Origin: Ruminiclostridium sp.
GTDB lineage: Bacteria; Bacillota; Clostridia; Oscillospirales; Oscillospiraceae
Direction: 5' to 3'
Length of the DNA stretch: 6,471 nucleotides
Assembly: GCA_021442645.1 (NCBI GenBank)
Contig: JABUSR010000241.1
Location: 1-6,471 of the forward strand
Positions 1 to 6,181 of the stretch are shown in pieces; positions within the stretch are counted from its first letter, which is position 1, and each line of letters begins with the position of its first letter. The position numbers were made by a program, and so were the translations under genes. The notes below the pieces were generated by a model. The model was not told where the DNA came from and ran no database searches. It saw only the letters and a list, made by a program, of their open reading frames with translations.

Positions 1-1941
1 ACCATTCAGGGGACGGGCACCATTGACCGTCTGATACTGGCGGCTCGCACCGGTGACGTGGACCTGCAGTTGCCCGCAAAGTATACCGTCGGCACCCTGA
101 CTATCGGCGACGGCAAAGGCGATGTGTCCTGTTCCGGGACAATCAGTAACGTTGAGGTGACCGGAAGCGACCGGGAGATTACCATCGACAGTTCCCTAAA
201 TACCCTGGCCATTTCCGGCAACGGCAATACCATCAAGCTGGAGAACGGCTGCACCGTCGATAAGATTATCATCCGCGGCACCGAGAACACCCTGAAACTG
301 AACGCCGATGCAGATAGCCTGCTTTTGGCCGGGCGGGATAATAAAATCTCCGGCACCGGTCATGTAAAAGATGTTGTTCTGAATACGAAATACTACGACC
401 TGAATACCCCTGCAGACAAAGTTACACCCTGGACCGACTACGATATCGCTGGGGTCAGCGTATCCCTCTCTGCGCCCCAGAGTCTGCCCGCCGGTGGGGT
501 CTTGAGAGCCGCGGCCAGCATCACAGCCCCTGACTCATGCATGGGCAAGCTCTGCACCGGCCTCTGGTATCTGAACGGGGACCTGATGCAGGAGCAGCCC
601 ATCCTCCTGGGGAAGGATACCCCCGTCTCTTCCTTTGTTCCCAATTACAAGCATAACATGAATCTGAACGGAGACCTGGAGTTTGTCCTCCGCTATGAGG
701 ACTCGGATGGCGACGCCCATGACCAGAAGGCTTCTGCCACCGTGCAGCTTGCGTCCTTCTCCGACCTGGGCCTGGCCGATACGACGATTACCTTGGACGC
801 GCCGGATACCCTGCCCGCCGGCCGTACTCTGAAGGTGACTGCTGCCGTGGACAGCCCGGAGCGGGGCATAGTCTGCAGAGGCGTCTGGTATGTGGACGGC
901 AAGGATGTGGCCTCCGGCCCTGTGACCCTGGGCAGCTCCAACCCGTCCCTGGCTTTTTGCTATGACTACTACTACGGTATGCCGGAAAAGAGCACGGTTG
1001 AGCTTGCACTGTACTACACCACCCAGGATGGACGCCAGCAGGAAGTCCGGCAGTCCAAGAAGATTACCGTAGAAAACTATGCTGATAATGGCATCTCCAA
1101 AGCGGTGGCCACCCTGAACGCCCCTGCTACCCTTGAGGCCGGTGCGACCCTGTCGGTCACAGCAGACCTCTGGTACCCCGAGGCCGGTAAGACCTGCACC
1201 GCAGACTGGTATGTGGACGGCCAGAAGGTCTCCTCCCAGACTATCGTTCTGGGAACCAAAACGCCCCAGCTGACCCATAAGTATACCTACACGGAGAATA
1301 TGAAGACCACCTCGGAGCTTCGTTTCGTCCTATCCTATACGACCCAGGACGGTCGGGCGCAGCAGGTCTCTGCGGTCAAAACGATTCAGCTGAAGAACTA
1401 CGGCTACCAGTACTACCATAACATTTCCGAGGCCGACGTGCTGCGCATGGTCACCAACACCTATGCCGGTGACTACACCCTGGCCTGGGCCCTGAACCAC
1501 GACTATGATCCCGAGATCAAGACGGCCTGGGTCAACCTGAAGGGCTATTCCAGCAACACCCAGTACCTGGTCTGGGTCAACCTGACCTACCAGCGGGTGA
1601 ACATCTTCCAGGGCTATCAGGGCAACTGGAAGCTGATCCGCTCCTGCCTGTGTGGCTCCGGCAAGAACTCTACCCCCACCATCAAGGGCGTGTTCACCAC
1701 ATCCTATAAGCAGCAGTCCTGGAACTACGGCTCCTACTACTGCGGGCCCATCGTCCGGTTCAACGGTTCCTCTGGCTACGCCTTCCACTCCCGACTGGAG
1801 TACTGGCCCATGAATTCCGACCGATACTACGATGCTCGGATCGGGTTCCCTGTCAGCCATGGCTGCCTGCGTATGTATAACGACGACATCTGGTTCATGT
1901 ACTACAACATCCCCAACGGCACCACCGTTGTGGTCCATTAA
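1..1941 (+). CDS. L,D-transpeptidase (YkuD domain) with repetitive beta-rich and Ig-like ectodomain, 5' partial
   Basis: The reading frame is open from base 1, so the start codon and any signal peptide lie outside the window; 646 codons are visible. A GTG at 58 is internal and has no ribosome-binding site. Codons 1-140 are short beta-strand-like repeats rich in N, G, T, I and L (for example ISGNGNTIKL), like a parallel beta-helix. Codons 151-466 hold three Ig-like repeats. Codons 521-646 match the YkuD domain: a GSGKNSTPT segment, then FHS with His596, then SHGCLRM with His620 and the catalytic Cys622, and a closing NGTTVVV strand. YkuD enzymes form 3-3 peptidoglycan cross-links or attach proteins to peptidoglycan outside the membrane, using the Cys to attack a tetrapeptide stem. 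The repeats probably act as a spacer or wall-binding arm. The catalytic assignment is firm; the exact cell-wall role is inferred. A terminator follows directly. Confidence 0.9.
   Translation, partial: TIQGTGTIDRLILAARTGDVDLQLPAKYTVGTLTIGDGKGDVSCSGTISNVEVTGSDREITIDSSLNTLAISGNGNTIKLENGCTVDKIIIRGTENTLKLNADADSLLLAGRDNKISGTGHVKDVVLNTKYYDLNTPADKVTPWTDYDIAGVSVSLSAPQSLPAGGVLRAAASITAPDSCMGKLCTGLWYLNGDLMQEQPILLGKDTPVSSFVPNYKHNMNLNGDLEFVLRYEDSDGDAHDQKASATVQLASFSDLGLADTTITLDAPDTLPAGRTLKVTAAVDSPERGIVCRGVWYVDGKDVASGPVTLGSSNPSLAFCYDYYYGMPEKSTVELALYYTTQDGRQQEVRQSKKITVENYADNGISKAVATLNAPATLEAGATLSVTADLWYPEAGKTCTADWYVDGQKVSSQTIVLGTKTPQLTHKYTYTENMKTTSELRFVLSYTTQDGRAQQVSAVKTIQLKNYGYQYYHNISEADVLRMVTNTYAGDYTLAWALNHDYDPEIKTAWVNLKGYSSNTQYLVWVNLTYQRVNIFQGYQGNWKLIRSCLCGSGKNSTPTIKGVFTTSYKQQSWNYGSYYCGPIVRFNGSSGYAFHSRLEYWPMNSDRYYDARIGFPVSHGCLRMYNDDIWFMYYNIPNGTTVVVH
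451..1398 (+). repeat. Three tandem Ig-like protein repeats within the L,D-transpeptidase gene
   Basis: Three diverged copies of one domain lie in tandem, with an Ala-Pro landmark at codons 158-159, 267-268 and 374-375, giving periods of 109 and 107 residues. Each copy shows AP-x-[ST]-L-x-AG near its start, then a single Cys shortly before WY[LV][ND]G, then a Leu-Gly turn. Copies 2 and 3 also share TTQDGR before the final strand. The copies differ at many positions, so this is an old protein-level duplication rather than a recent DNA repeat. The all-beta pattern and the placement before an extracytoplasmic enzyme domain suggest an Ig-like spacer; that fold is inferred. Confidence 0.75.
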
Positions 1942-1947
1942 CGCATC

Positions 1948-1985
1948 AAAACCGCTCGGACAGTTGCCCGGGCGGTTTTTCTGTT
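1948..1985 (+). terminator. Rho-independent terminator after the L,D-transpeptidase gene
   Basis: The 12-base arm AAAACCGCTCGG (1948-1959) pairs with CCGGGCGGTTTT (1968-1979) through one G-T wobble, around an 8-base loop. The 3' arm runs into a T-rich stretch. It starts 6 bases after the TAA and separates this gene from the downstream operon. Confidence 0.88.
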
Positions 1986-2061
1986 TGTTGCCCTGTCAAA
2001 GTAAAAGACAAAAGGGCAGCCGACGCGGCCCCGATCGATGCCTTAACAGGCCTTCGCTCCA

Positions 2062-2090
2062 TTGACTTTTCCGGGGCGGTACAGTAAACT
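2062..2090 (+). promoter_or_regulatory. Predicted sigma-A-type promoter for the four-gene operon
   Basis: TTGACT (2062-2067, five of six matches to the -35 consensus) is followed after exactly 17 bases by TAAACT (2085-2090, four of six matches to the -10 consensus). It lies between the preceding terminator and the first gene of the operon. It would give a leader of about 30 bases. It was predicted by motif only. Confidence 0.55.
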
Positions 2091-2113
2091 GGACCAGAAA
2101 AGATTGTGCCTGT

Positions 2114-2127
2114 AAGGAGTACCTCCT
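2114..2127 (+). promoter_or_regulatory. Ribosome-binding site inside a small inverted repeat
   Basis: AAGGAG (2114-2119) lies 8 bases before the ATG at 2128 and fixes the start of the metallo-hydrolase gene. AGGAG (2115-2119) is perfectly complementary to CTCCT (2123-2127), which directly abuts the start codon, with a 3-base loop. The hairpin could partly mask the Shine-Dalgarno sequence, although five base pairs are only weakly stable. Confidence 0.6.
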
Positions 2128-2850
2128 ATGAATGTCACCTTTGTTTACCACAGCTGTTTTCTGGTGGAGCTTGAGCACTGTTCCCTTCTCTTTGACTGGT
2201 ACGGCGGGGTCCTGCCGGAGCTCGACCGGACCAAGCCCCTGTATGTGTTGAACAGCCACCACCACGGGGACCACTATTCCCCGGAGATTTTTTCCCTAGG
2301 GGTGGAAAATACCTGGTACATTCTGGGGAACTGCATCCGGCTCTCTGCTAAACGAAAGGCGGCCATGCGGATCGATGACGAGCACGTGCTCCGCCTGGGC
2401 GGAGGGAAGGAACTGACCCTGGGGGACCTAAGAATCACCACCCTCCACTCCACAGACGCCGGGGTGGCCTTTCTGATTGAGACTGAGGGGAAGACCATTT
2501 ACCACGCAGGGGACCTGCACTGGTGGCATTGGGAGGGGGAGCCTGCCCAGTGGAACCGGGATATGGAGCGGGACTTCAAGAGGGAGATAGGAAAGCTGGA
2601 GGGGAGGACCATCGACCTGGCCTTTCTTGTGTTGGATCCCCGACAGGAGGGGGACTATTGGCTGGGCTTTGACTGGACCATGCGCCACACCGATATCCGG
2701 GCGGCTTTCCCCATGCACAGCTGGGAGGAGTTCTGGGTCACAAAAAAGCTGGTCTCGAATCCCCGTAGTGAGGGGTACCGGGACCGAATCCATGCCATAC
2801 ACTACAATGGCCAGCAGTTTACACTGCCGGAAAGGAAGGAACATCTATGA
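2128..2850 (+). CDS. Metallo-beta-lactamase-fold hydrolase (UlaG-like group)
   Basis: The 240-residue product begins with the beta-strand pattern of the metallo-beta-lactamase fold (VTFVYHSCFLVE). It carries the metal motif H44-H45-H46-G47-D48-H49, that is HxHxDH. Further candidate ligand or active-site positions are His107 in TLHSTDAG, the HAGD motif at 126-129 and the late MHSW at 196-199 (His197). The short, single-domain form and TIYHAGD resemble the UlaG-like/YtkL group, cytoplasmic enzymes that often hydrolyse lactones or phosphodiesters. There is no signal peptide, so a secreted beta-lactamase is unlikely. The substrate cannot be deduced. This is the first gene of an operon and its stop codon overlaps the next start (ATGA at 2847-2850), which suggests coupled translation with the Nudix gene. 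The start is supported by AAGGAG 8 bases upstream. Confidence 0.88.
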   Translation: MNVTFVYHSCFLVELEHCSLLFDWYGGVLPELDRTKPLYVLNSHHHGDHYSPEIFSLGVENTWYILGNCIRLSAKRKAAMRIDDEHVLRLGGGKELTLGDLRITTLHSTDAGVAFLIETEGKTIYHAGDLHWWHWEGEPAQWNRDMERDFKREIGKLEGRTIDLAFLVLDPRQEGDYWLGFDWTMRHTDIRAAFPMHSWEEFWVTKKLVSNPRSEGYRDRIHAIHYNGQQFTLPERKEHL

Positions 2851-3275
2851 CCGAAGTGGTAGCCGCCCTCATCTGGGAGGGAGAACAGTTTTTGGCCTGC
2901 CAGAGGCCGGCCCACAAGGCAAGGGCCCTGCTCTGGGAGTTTGTGGGCGGCAAGGTAGAGCCCGGGGAGACCCGGCAGGAGGCCCTCCGCAGGGAGTGCC
3001 GGGAGGAACTCGGCATTGAACTGCAGGTGGGGGAGCTCTTTATGGAGGTGGACCATGTCTACCCGGATATAACCATCCACCTCTCCCTGTTCCACGGGGA
3101 GATTCTGGAAGGGGAGCCCCAAATGCTGGAGCACAACGATATTCGCTGGGTGACCACAACAGAAATGGACGAGCTGACCTTCTGCCCGGCAGACGATGAA
3201 ATTTTAGCCAGACTACGCACTTATGACAGAAAGGCTGACCTGGAGAGACAGAAGACCCGGGAGGCAGCGCCATGA
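2847..3275 (+). CDS. Nudix hydrolase, MutT-like (possible 8-oxo-dGTP diphosphatase)
   Basis: The 142-residue product contains a complete Nudix box at residues 35-57: G35-x5-E41-x7-R49-E50-C51-x-E53-E54-x-G56-I57. The Mg-binding glutamates are intact. The preceding LLWEFVGGKVEPGE and the later IRWVTTTEMDEL with a P-A-D segment at 114-116 are typical of small MutT-type enzymes that sanitise oxidised nucleotides or cleave other nucleoside diphosphate-X compounds. Residues from about 125 form a charged tail rich in R, K, D and E. AAGGA at 2836-2840 supports the ATG at 2847, which overlaps the stop of the upstream hydrolase. The 3' end overlaps the next gene by ATGA (3272-3275). Family membership is firm; 8-oxo-dGTP as the substrate is only a likely guess. 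Confidence 0.92.
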   Translation: MTEVVAALIWEGEQFLACQRPAHKARALLWEFVGGKVEPGETRQEALRRECREELGIELQVGELFMEVDHVYPDITIHLSLFHGEILEGEPQMLEHNDIRWVTTTEMDELTFCPADDEILARLRTYDRKADLERQKTREAAP

Positions 3276-4027
3276 TTGTATATTTTTCCGGCACCGGAAA
3301 CAGCCGCTATGCCGCGGCCCTGCTGGCAGATCGCCTGGGCGACGACCTGGTGGACGCCGGGAAGGCCATTAAGGCAGGCAGTTCTGCGGACCTATGCTCC
3401 CAGACCCCTTGGGTCTTTGTGGCCCCCACCTACGCCTGGCAGATGCCACGGGTTTTTGAGGAATATATACGCCGGTGCCGCTTTTCCGGCAGCCGGGAGG
3501 CCTACTTTGTGATGACCTGCGGCCAGGATATCGGTCGCCCGGAGGAAGCACTGACCCGCCTGTGCCAGGAGAAAGACTTTTTCTTCCGGGGAGTCCTGGA
3601 AGTGGTCATGCCGGAAAACTACCTGGCCATGTTCCCCGTGCCCGGCCCGGCCGAGGCGGCGGAGATCATCGAAAATGCCCACCCGGTCCTGGAGGCAGGG
3701 GCGGAGAACATCCGCCAGATGCAACCTTTCCCGGACCGGCCTACGGGCGCCCTGGATAGACTGAAAAGCGGGCCGGTCAACCGGGCCTTTTACCCCATGT
3801 TTGTAAAATCCGGCCCCTTCCGGGCAGGTGCCGACTGCGATGGCTGCGGGCTGTGTGAGAAGCTCTGCCCCATGAACGCTATCACTATGGAAGAGGAGCA
3901 CCCCCGATGGGGCGAGGGCTGCACCCACTGCATGGCCTGCATCTGCAACTGCCCTAAGGAGACCATTGAATACGGGCGCAGAAGCAAGGGCCGCCCCCGC
4001 TACCGGTGCCCTGACTACAAAGGCTGA
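3272..4027 (+). CDS. EFR1-family flavodoxin/ferredoxin fusion protein
   Basis: The 251-residue product joins two redox modules. Residues 1-150 form a flavodoxin-like domain that opens with MIVYFSGTGNS; SGTGNS (6-11) is the FMN phosphate loop, and APTYAWQMP (51-59) is the usual second flavin-contacting segment. Residues 189-228 form a bacterial-type ferredoxin: C189-x2-C192-x2-C195-x3-C199-P and C217-x2-C220-x2-C223-x3-C227-P, eight cysteines for two [4Fe-4S] clusters. This combination and length match the EFR1 family, common in strict anaerobes and mostly of unknown partner. It is probably a soluble cytoplasmic electron carrier. GGGAGG at 3259-3264 lies 7 bases before the ATG, and the start overlaps the Nudix stop. 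The natural electron donor and acceptor are not evident; a redox role linked to the neighbouring hydrolases is inference. Confidence 0.9.
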   Translation: MIVYFSGTGNSRYAAALLADRLGDDLVDAGKAIKAGSSADLCSQTPWVFVAPTYAWQMPRVFEEYIRRCRFSGSREAYFVMTCGQDIGRPEEALTRLCQEKDFFFRGVLEVVMPENYLAMFPVPGPAEAAEIIENAHPVLEAGAENIRQMQPFPDRPTGALDRLKSGPVNRAFYPMFVKSGPFRAGADCDGCGLCEKLCPMNAITMEEEHPRWGEGCTHCMACICNCPKETIEYGRRSKGRPRYRCPDYKG

Positions 4028-4078
4028 AGACAACTGGCCTTGCGGCAGGGGAGAGATTAGAGCAAAGGAAGAGAGCAT

Positions 4079-4651
4079 ATGCGCGTACTATGTCTGGGCG
4101 ACTCCAACACCTATGGGTATGATCCCCGGTCCTACCTGGGTGGCCGCTACCCGGAGGACGCCCGCTGGGTGGATCTTCTTGCCAAACGGACAGGGTGGGA
4201 CTTTGTGAACACCGGGGAGAACGGCATGGGCATCCCGTGGCGCGCCTACGAGCGGCTCTGGGTGCGGAGGACCCTGGAGGACTGTATGCCCGTTGATAGT
4301 GTAATCGTCATGCTGGGGGGAAACGACCTGCTGCAGGGGACCGGCGCCGAAGAGACCGGGCGCCGCATGGAGAGTTTTATAACTGAACTTCCAATACCCC
4401 GTGAAGACATTCTATTGATTGCACCTCCGCCTATGCGGCCGGGAGCGTGGATCACGGATCCGCGGCTTACGGAGGAATCCCTCCAACTGGCAAAAATCTA
4501 CCATGCCCTGGCAGAGAAACTGAAAATCCGTTTTTGGGATGCCGGTGCCTGGGACATTCCCTTGACCTTTGATGGCGTGCACTTCACCGAGGAAGGCCAC
4601 CGAAAATTTGCGCGAGCCTTCTATCAGCCTCTGATGGACTGGAAACGATAA
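4079..4651 (+). CDS. SGNH/GDSL-family hydrolase (putative esterase/acylhydrolase)
   Basis: The 190-residue product has all four SGNH blocks: LGDSNTYGYD with nucleophile Ser9, NTGENG (44-49) with the block II Gly, GGND (80-83) with the oxyanion Asn82, and DGVHFTEEGH with Asp165 and His168 of the triad. The size and the LGDSNTYGYDP opening resemble cytoplasmic GDSL arylesterase/acyltransferase-like proteins; there is no signal peptide. Such enzymes hydrolyse or transfer acyl groups on small esters or sugars; the substrate is unknown. AAGGAAGA at 4065-4072 precedes the ATG. It lies 51 bases after the EFR1 gene with no terminator between, so it is probably the last gene of the operon. A strong terminator follows 16 bases after its stop. 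It is the only member of the operon not joined to its neighbour by overlap. Confidence 0.9.
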   Translation: MRVLCLGDSNTYGYDPRSYLGGRYPEDARWVDLLAKRTGWDFVNTGENGMGIPWRAYERLWVRRTLEDCMPVDSVIVMLGGNDLLQGTGAEETGRRMESFITELPIPREDILLIAPPPMRPGAWITDPRLTEESLQLAKIYHALAEKLKIRFWDAGAWDIPLTFDGVHFTEEGHRKFARAFYQPLMDWKR

Positions 4652-4667
4652 ACGAAAAATAGAAACG

Positions 4668-4712
4668 AAGGACCGGACAGCCTACCAAAGAAAGGCTGCC
4701 CGGTCCTTTTTT
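4668..4712 (+). terminator. Strong Rho-independent terminator ending the four-gene operon
   Basis: The 16-base arm AAGGACCGGACAGCCT (4668-4683) pairs with AGGCTGCCCGGTCCTT (4693-4708) with a single A-C mismatch and a 9-base loop, then a run of six T (4707-4712). A second T run follows at 4716-4722. It begins 16 bases after the SGNH stop codon. On the opposite strand the A-rich 5' flank would give only a short T tract. Confidence 0.93.
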
Positions 4713-4808
4713 ATGCTTTTTTCGATGAAGTTCGATGCGGGGAAACTGCGAAACAGTGAGGTTGCACCAACTGGCAGAAAAAAGTCTTGATATACTACGC
4801 ATACCAAG

Positions 4809-4838
4809 CATTGAAGGGAATTGACATTCCCTTCAATG
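4809..4838. repeat. Perfect 13-bp inverted repeat with 4-base spacer
   Basis: CATTGAAGGGAAT (4809-4821) is the exact reverse complement of ATTCCCTTCAATG (4826-4838), separated by TGAC. No T run follows on either strand, so it is not a normal intrinsic terminator. It lies about 165 bases upstream of the SPFH start. It could be an operator for a dimeric regulator, an RNA hairpin, or a copy of a dispersed palindromic repeat. The sequence alone does not decide between these. Confidence 0.8.
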
Positions 4839-4947
4839 AAATGGCCTTTCAGTTGAGTGGATAATTTTATCTCTTAGTCTGTTTCCAGTCCTAATTTAGT
4901 GTACATCGGTATAGTGCTGCTAATAGTTATTGGGGGTAACTTGTGAA

Positions 4948-4976
4948 CTGCAACGATGTGCTGAATCCACTATAAT
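4948..4976 (+). promoter_or_regulatory. Predicted promoter for the SPFH/membrane-protein unit
   Basis: A perfect TATAAT lies at 4971-4976. At 17 bases upstream the -35 position holds CTGCAA (4948-4953), a weak match with three of six bases, so activity may depend on an activator or alternative contacts. It would give a leader of about 20 bases before the start codon at 5003. Confidence 0.5.
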
Positions 4977-4989
4977 TTTTGTTTTGAAC

Positions 4990-4996
4990 GGAGGTG
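4990..4996 (+). promoter_or_regulatory. Ribosome-binding site deciding the SPFH start
   Basis: GGAGGTG (4990-4996) lies 6 bases before the ATG at 5003. An in-frame GTG at 4994 is part of this Shine-Dalgarno sequence and therefore cannot be the start, so the protein is 391 rather than 394 residues. Confidence 0.85.
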
Positions 4997-5002
4997 AATG
5001 CG

Positions 5003-6178
5003 ATGGAGATTACTAGCGTTATCAAATATGAGGGCGATAATAGTACCTTTGTATGGAAGCATCCCAAAGAGGATTTTAGTACATCATCTCAATTGATTGT
5101 CCATGAATCCCAAGAAGCGGTCTTTTTCCTCAATGGACAACCAATGGATTTGTTTGGTTCTGGGCGATACACACTGGAAACCGCCAATATTCCTATTTTA
5201 CAGAAAATAAAAAATATCCCAACCGGTGGTATTTCTCCGTTCCACTGTGAGGTTTACTTCATAAACAAGGTAGAACAAATGGCCATTCGCTGGGGTACCG
5301 ATAGTAAAGTCCAGTATATTGATCCCTCTTATGGGTTTCCACTTGCTATTGGTGCTAATGGGGAGATGAGCCTAAGGGTTCAGGATTCAAAGAAACTTTT
5401 GGTGAACCTGGTCGGTACAGAAAGGGATTTGTCTCAAATAAAATTAGTTTCTTATTTCAAAGCCTTTTTAATGACCAAAGTGAAAACATATATCGCCCAA
5501 GTCATGAAGGGCAACGCAATCAGTATCTTTGAAATAGATGAACATCTGATTGAGTTTTCTGATGAGCTAAAGAAACGGTTGCAGCCGGACTTCGCAGATT
5601 ATGGTATTTCTCTTGAGCGGTTCTTTGTGACGGCAATTGTAAAACCCGACGGCAGCCAGCAGTATGAGAAATTCAAGGAACTGCATTTCCGCCAGTATGC
5701 AGATATTGCTGAGGCTAAAATCCGTCAGCGGGTCGGTGTTATCGATCAGGAAACCGAAGCACGGAAGATGGTCATTGAATCTCAGGGCATCGCACAGAAG
5801 CGCAGCATTGAAGGGTACACCTATCAGCAGGAACGTGGATTTGATGTTGCGGAGAAGGTTGCAGCGAATGAAGGATCCGGTAATTTCAGCAGTGCCGGAA
5901 TTGGTCTTGGTATGATGGCCGGTGTTGGCGGGGCAATCGGCAATGCTGTCGGAGGCACATTTAACGCTGCTGTTGCAGGGATGAACGACACAGCTCACAC
6001 TCAGCAGGCTGCTGGTGGTTTCTGTGATAATTGCGGAGCGGCTCTTGTGCCGGGCGTAGCTTTCTGTGAGGAATGCGGAACCCCTGTATTAGCAAAACCA
6101 AGTTGTTCAAAATGCGGATATGTTTACGAGCGCCCCGGCAAGTTTTGCCCTAAGTGCGGAGCAAAACGGGAGGTGTAA
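5003..6178 (+). CDS. SPFH/band-7 domain protein with two C-terminal zinc ribbons (YdjI-like)
   Basis: The 391-residue product has no N-terminal membrane segment or signal peptide. Residues about 25-215 form an SPFH (band-7)-like domain (SSQLIVHESQEAVFFLNG, then SGRYTLET, IPFSP-type turns and a long strand-helix array). Residues 220-290 are charged, Glu/Arg/Gln-rich and probably helical or coiled-coil. Residues 299-320 are a Gly/Ala-rich hydrophobic linker. The tail has two zinc ribbons: C341-x2-C344 with C355-x2-C358, and C368-x2-C371 with C382-x2-C385. This order matches the YdjI-like proteins sometimes labelled virion-core-like; Bacillus YdjI works with PspA and YdjG in membrane-stress response. 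SPFH proteins form oligomeric rings or microdomains at membranes; recruitment here probably needs a partner, perhaps the adjoining membrane protein. No PspA-like gene is visible. Its first half is AT-rich compared with the upstream operon. Confidence 0.85.
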   Translation: MEITSVIKYEGDNSTFVWKHPKEDFSTSSQLIVHESQEAVFFLNGQPMDLFGSGRYTLETANIPILQKIKNIPTGGISPFHCEVYFINKVEQMAIRWGTDSKVQYIDPSYGFPLAIGANGEMSLRVQDSKKLLVNLVGTERDLSQIKLVSYFKAFLMTKVKTYIAQVMKGNAISIFEIDEHLIEFSDELKKRLQPDFADYGISLERFFVTAIVKPDGSQQYEKFKELHFRQYADIAEAKIRQRVGVIDQETEARKMVIESQGIAQKRSIEGYTYQQERGFDVAEKVAANEGSGNFSSAGIGLGMMAGVGGAIGNAVGGTFNAAVAGMNDTAHTQQAAGGFCDNCGAALVPGVAFCEECGTPVLAKPSCSKCGYVYERPGKFCPKCGAKREV

Positions 6179-6181
6179 CAT

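Larger units (their letters stand above)
4713..4989. other. AT-rich intergenic region, no gene seen
   Basis: Between the terminator and the SPFH gene no reading frame with a convincing start and ribosome-binding site was found. The stretch contains a TTCGATG direct repeat 10 bases apart (4721-4727, 4731-4737), a perfect inverted repeat (4809-4838) and a predicted promoter close to the SPFH gene. A hand count of 4861-4920 gives 21 of 60 G or C, much lower than the upstream operon. No tRNA-like or transposon-end structure was recognised. Confidence 0.6.

Noticed and set aside
58..60. GTG at 58 as the start of the L,D-transpeptidase gene.
   Set aside because: The frame is open to base 1 with the same repeat-like protein sequence, and there is no Shine-Dalgarno sequence upstream of the GTG.
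535..1938. Long minus-strand reading frames opposite the L,D-transpeptidase gene (535-1278, 1330-1938).
   Set aside because: They mirror a GC-rich, repeat-containing gene, have low-complexity Gly/Val/His-rich products without known motifs, and the plus frame has a clear catalytic domain.
1989..2018. TGCCCT and AGGGCA as a second hairpin after the first terminator.
   Set aside because: Only six base pairs around an 18-base loop, with no T run; the upstream hairpin is a full terminator.
3392..4078. A 228-codon minus-strand frame opposite the EFR1 gene.
   Set aside because: It is antisense to a protein with intact FMN and eight-cysteine motifs; its product is Ala/Gly-rich with no recognisable motif.
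4725..4790. A 21-codon basic peptide starting at ATG 4725.
   Set aside because: It has no ribosome-binding site, starts just after the T run of a terminator, and has no promoter.
4821..4826. TTGACA as a -35 promoter element.
   Set aside because: No acceptable -10 sequence lies 16-18 bases downstream, and the hexamer is formed by the edge and loop of the palindrome.
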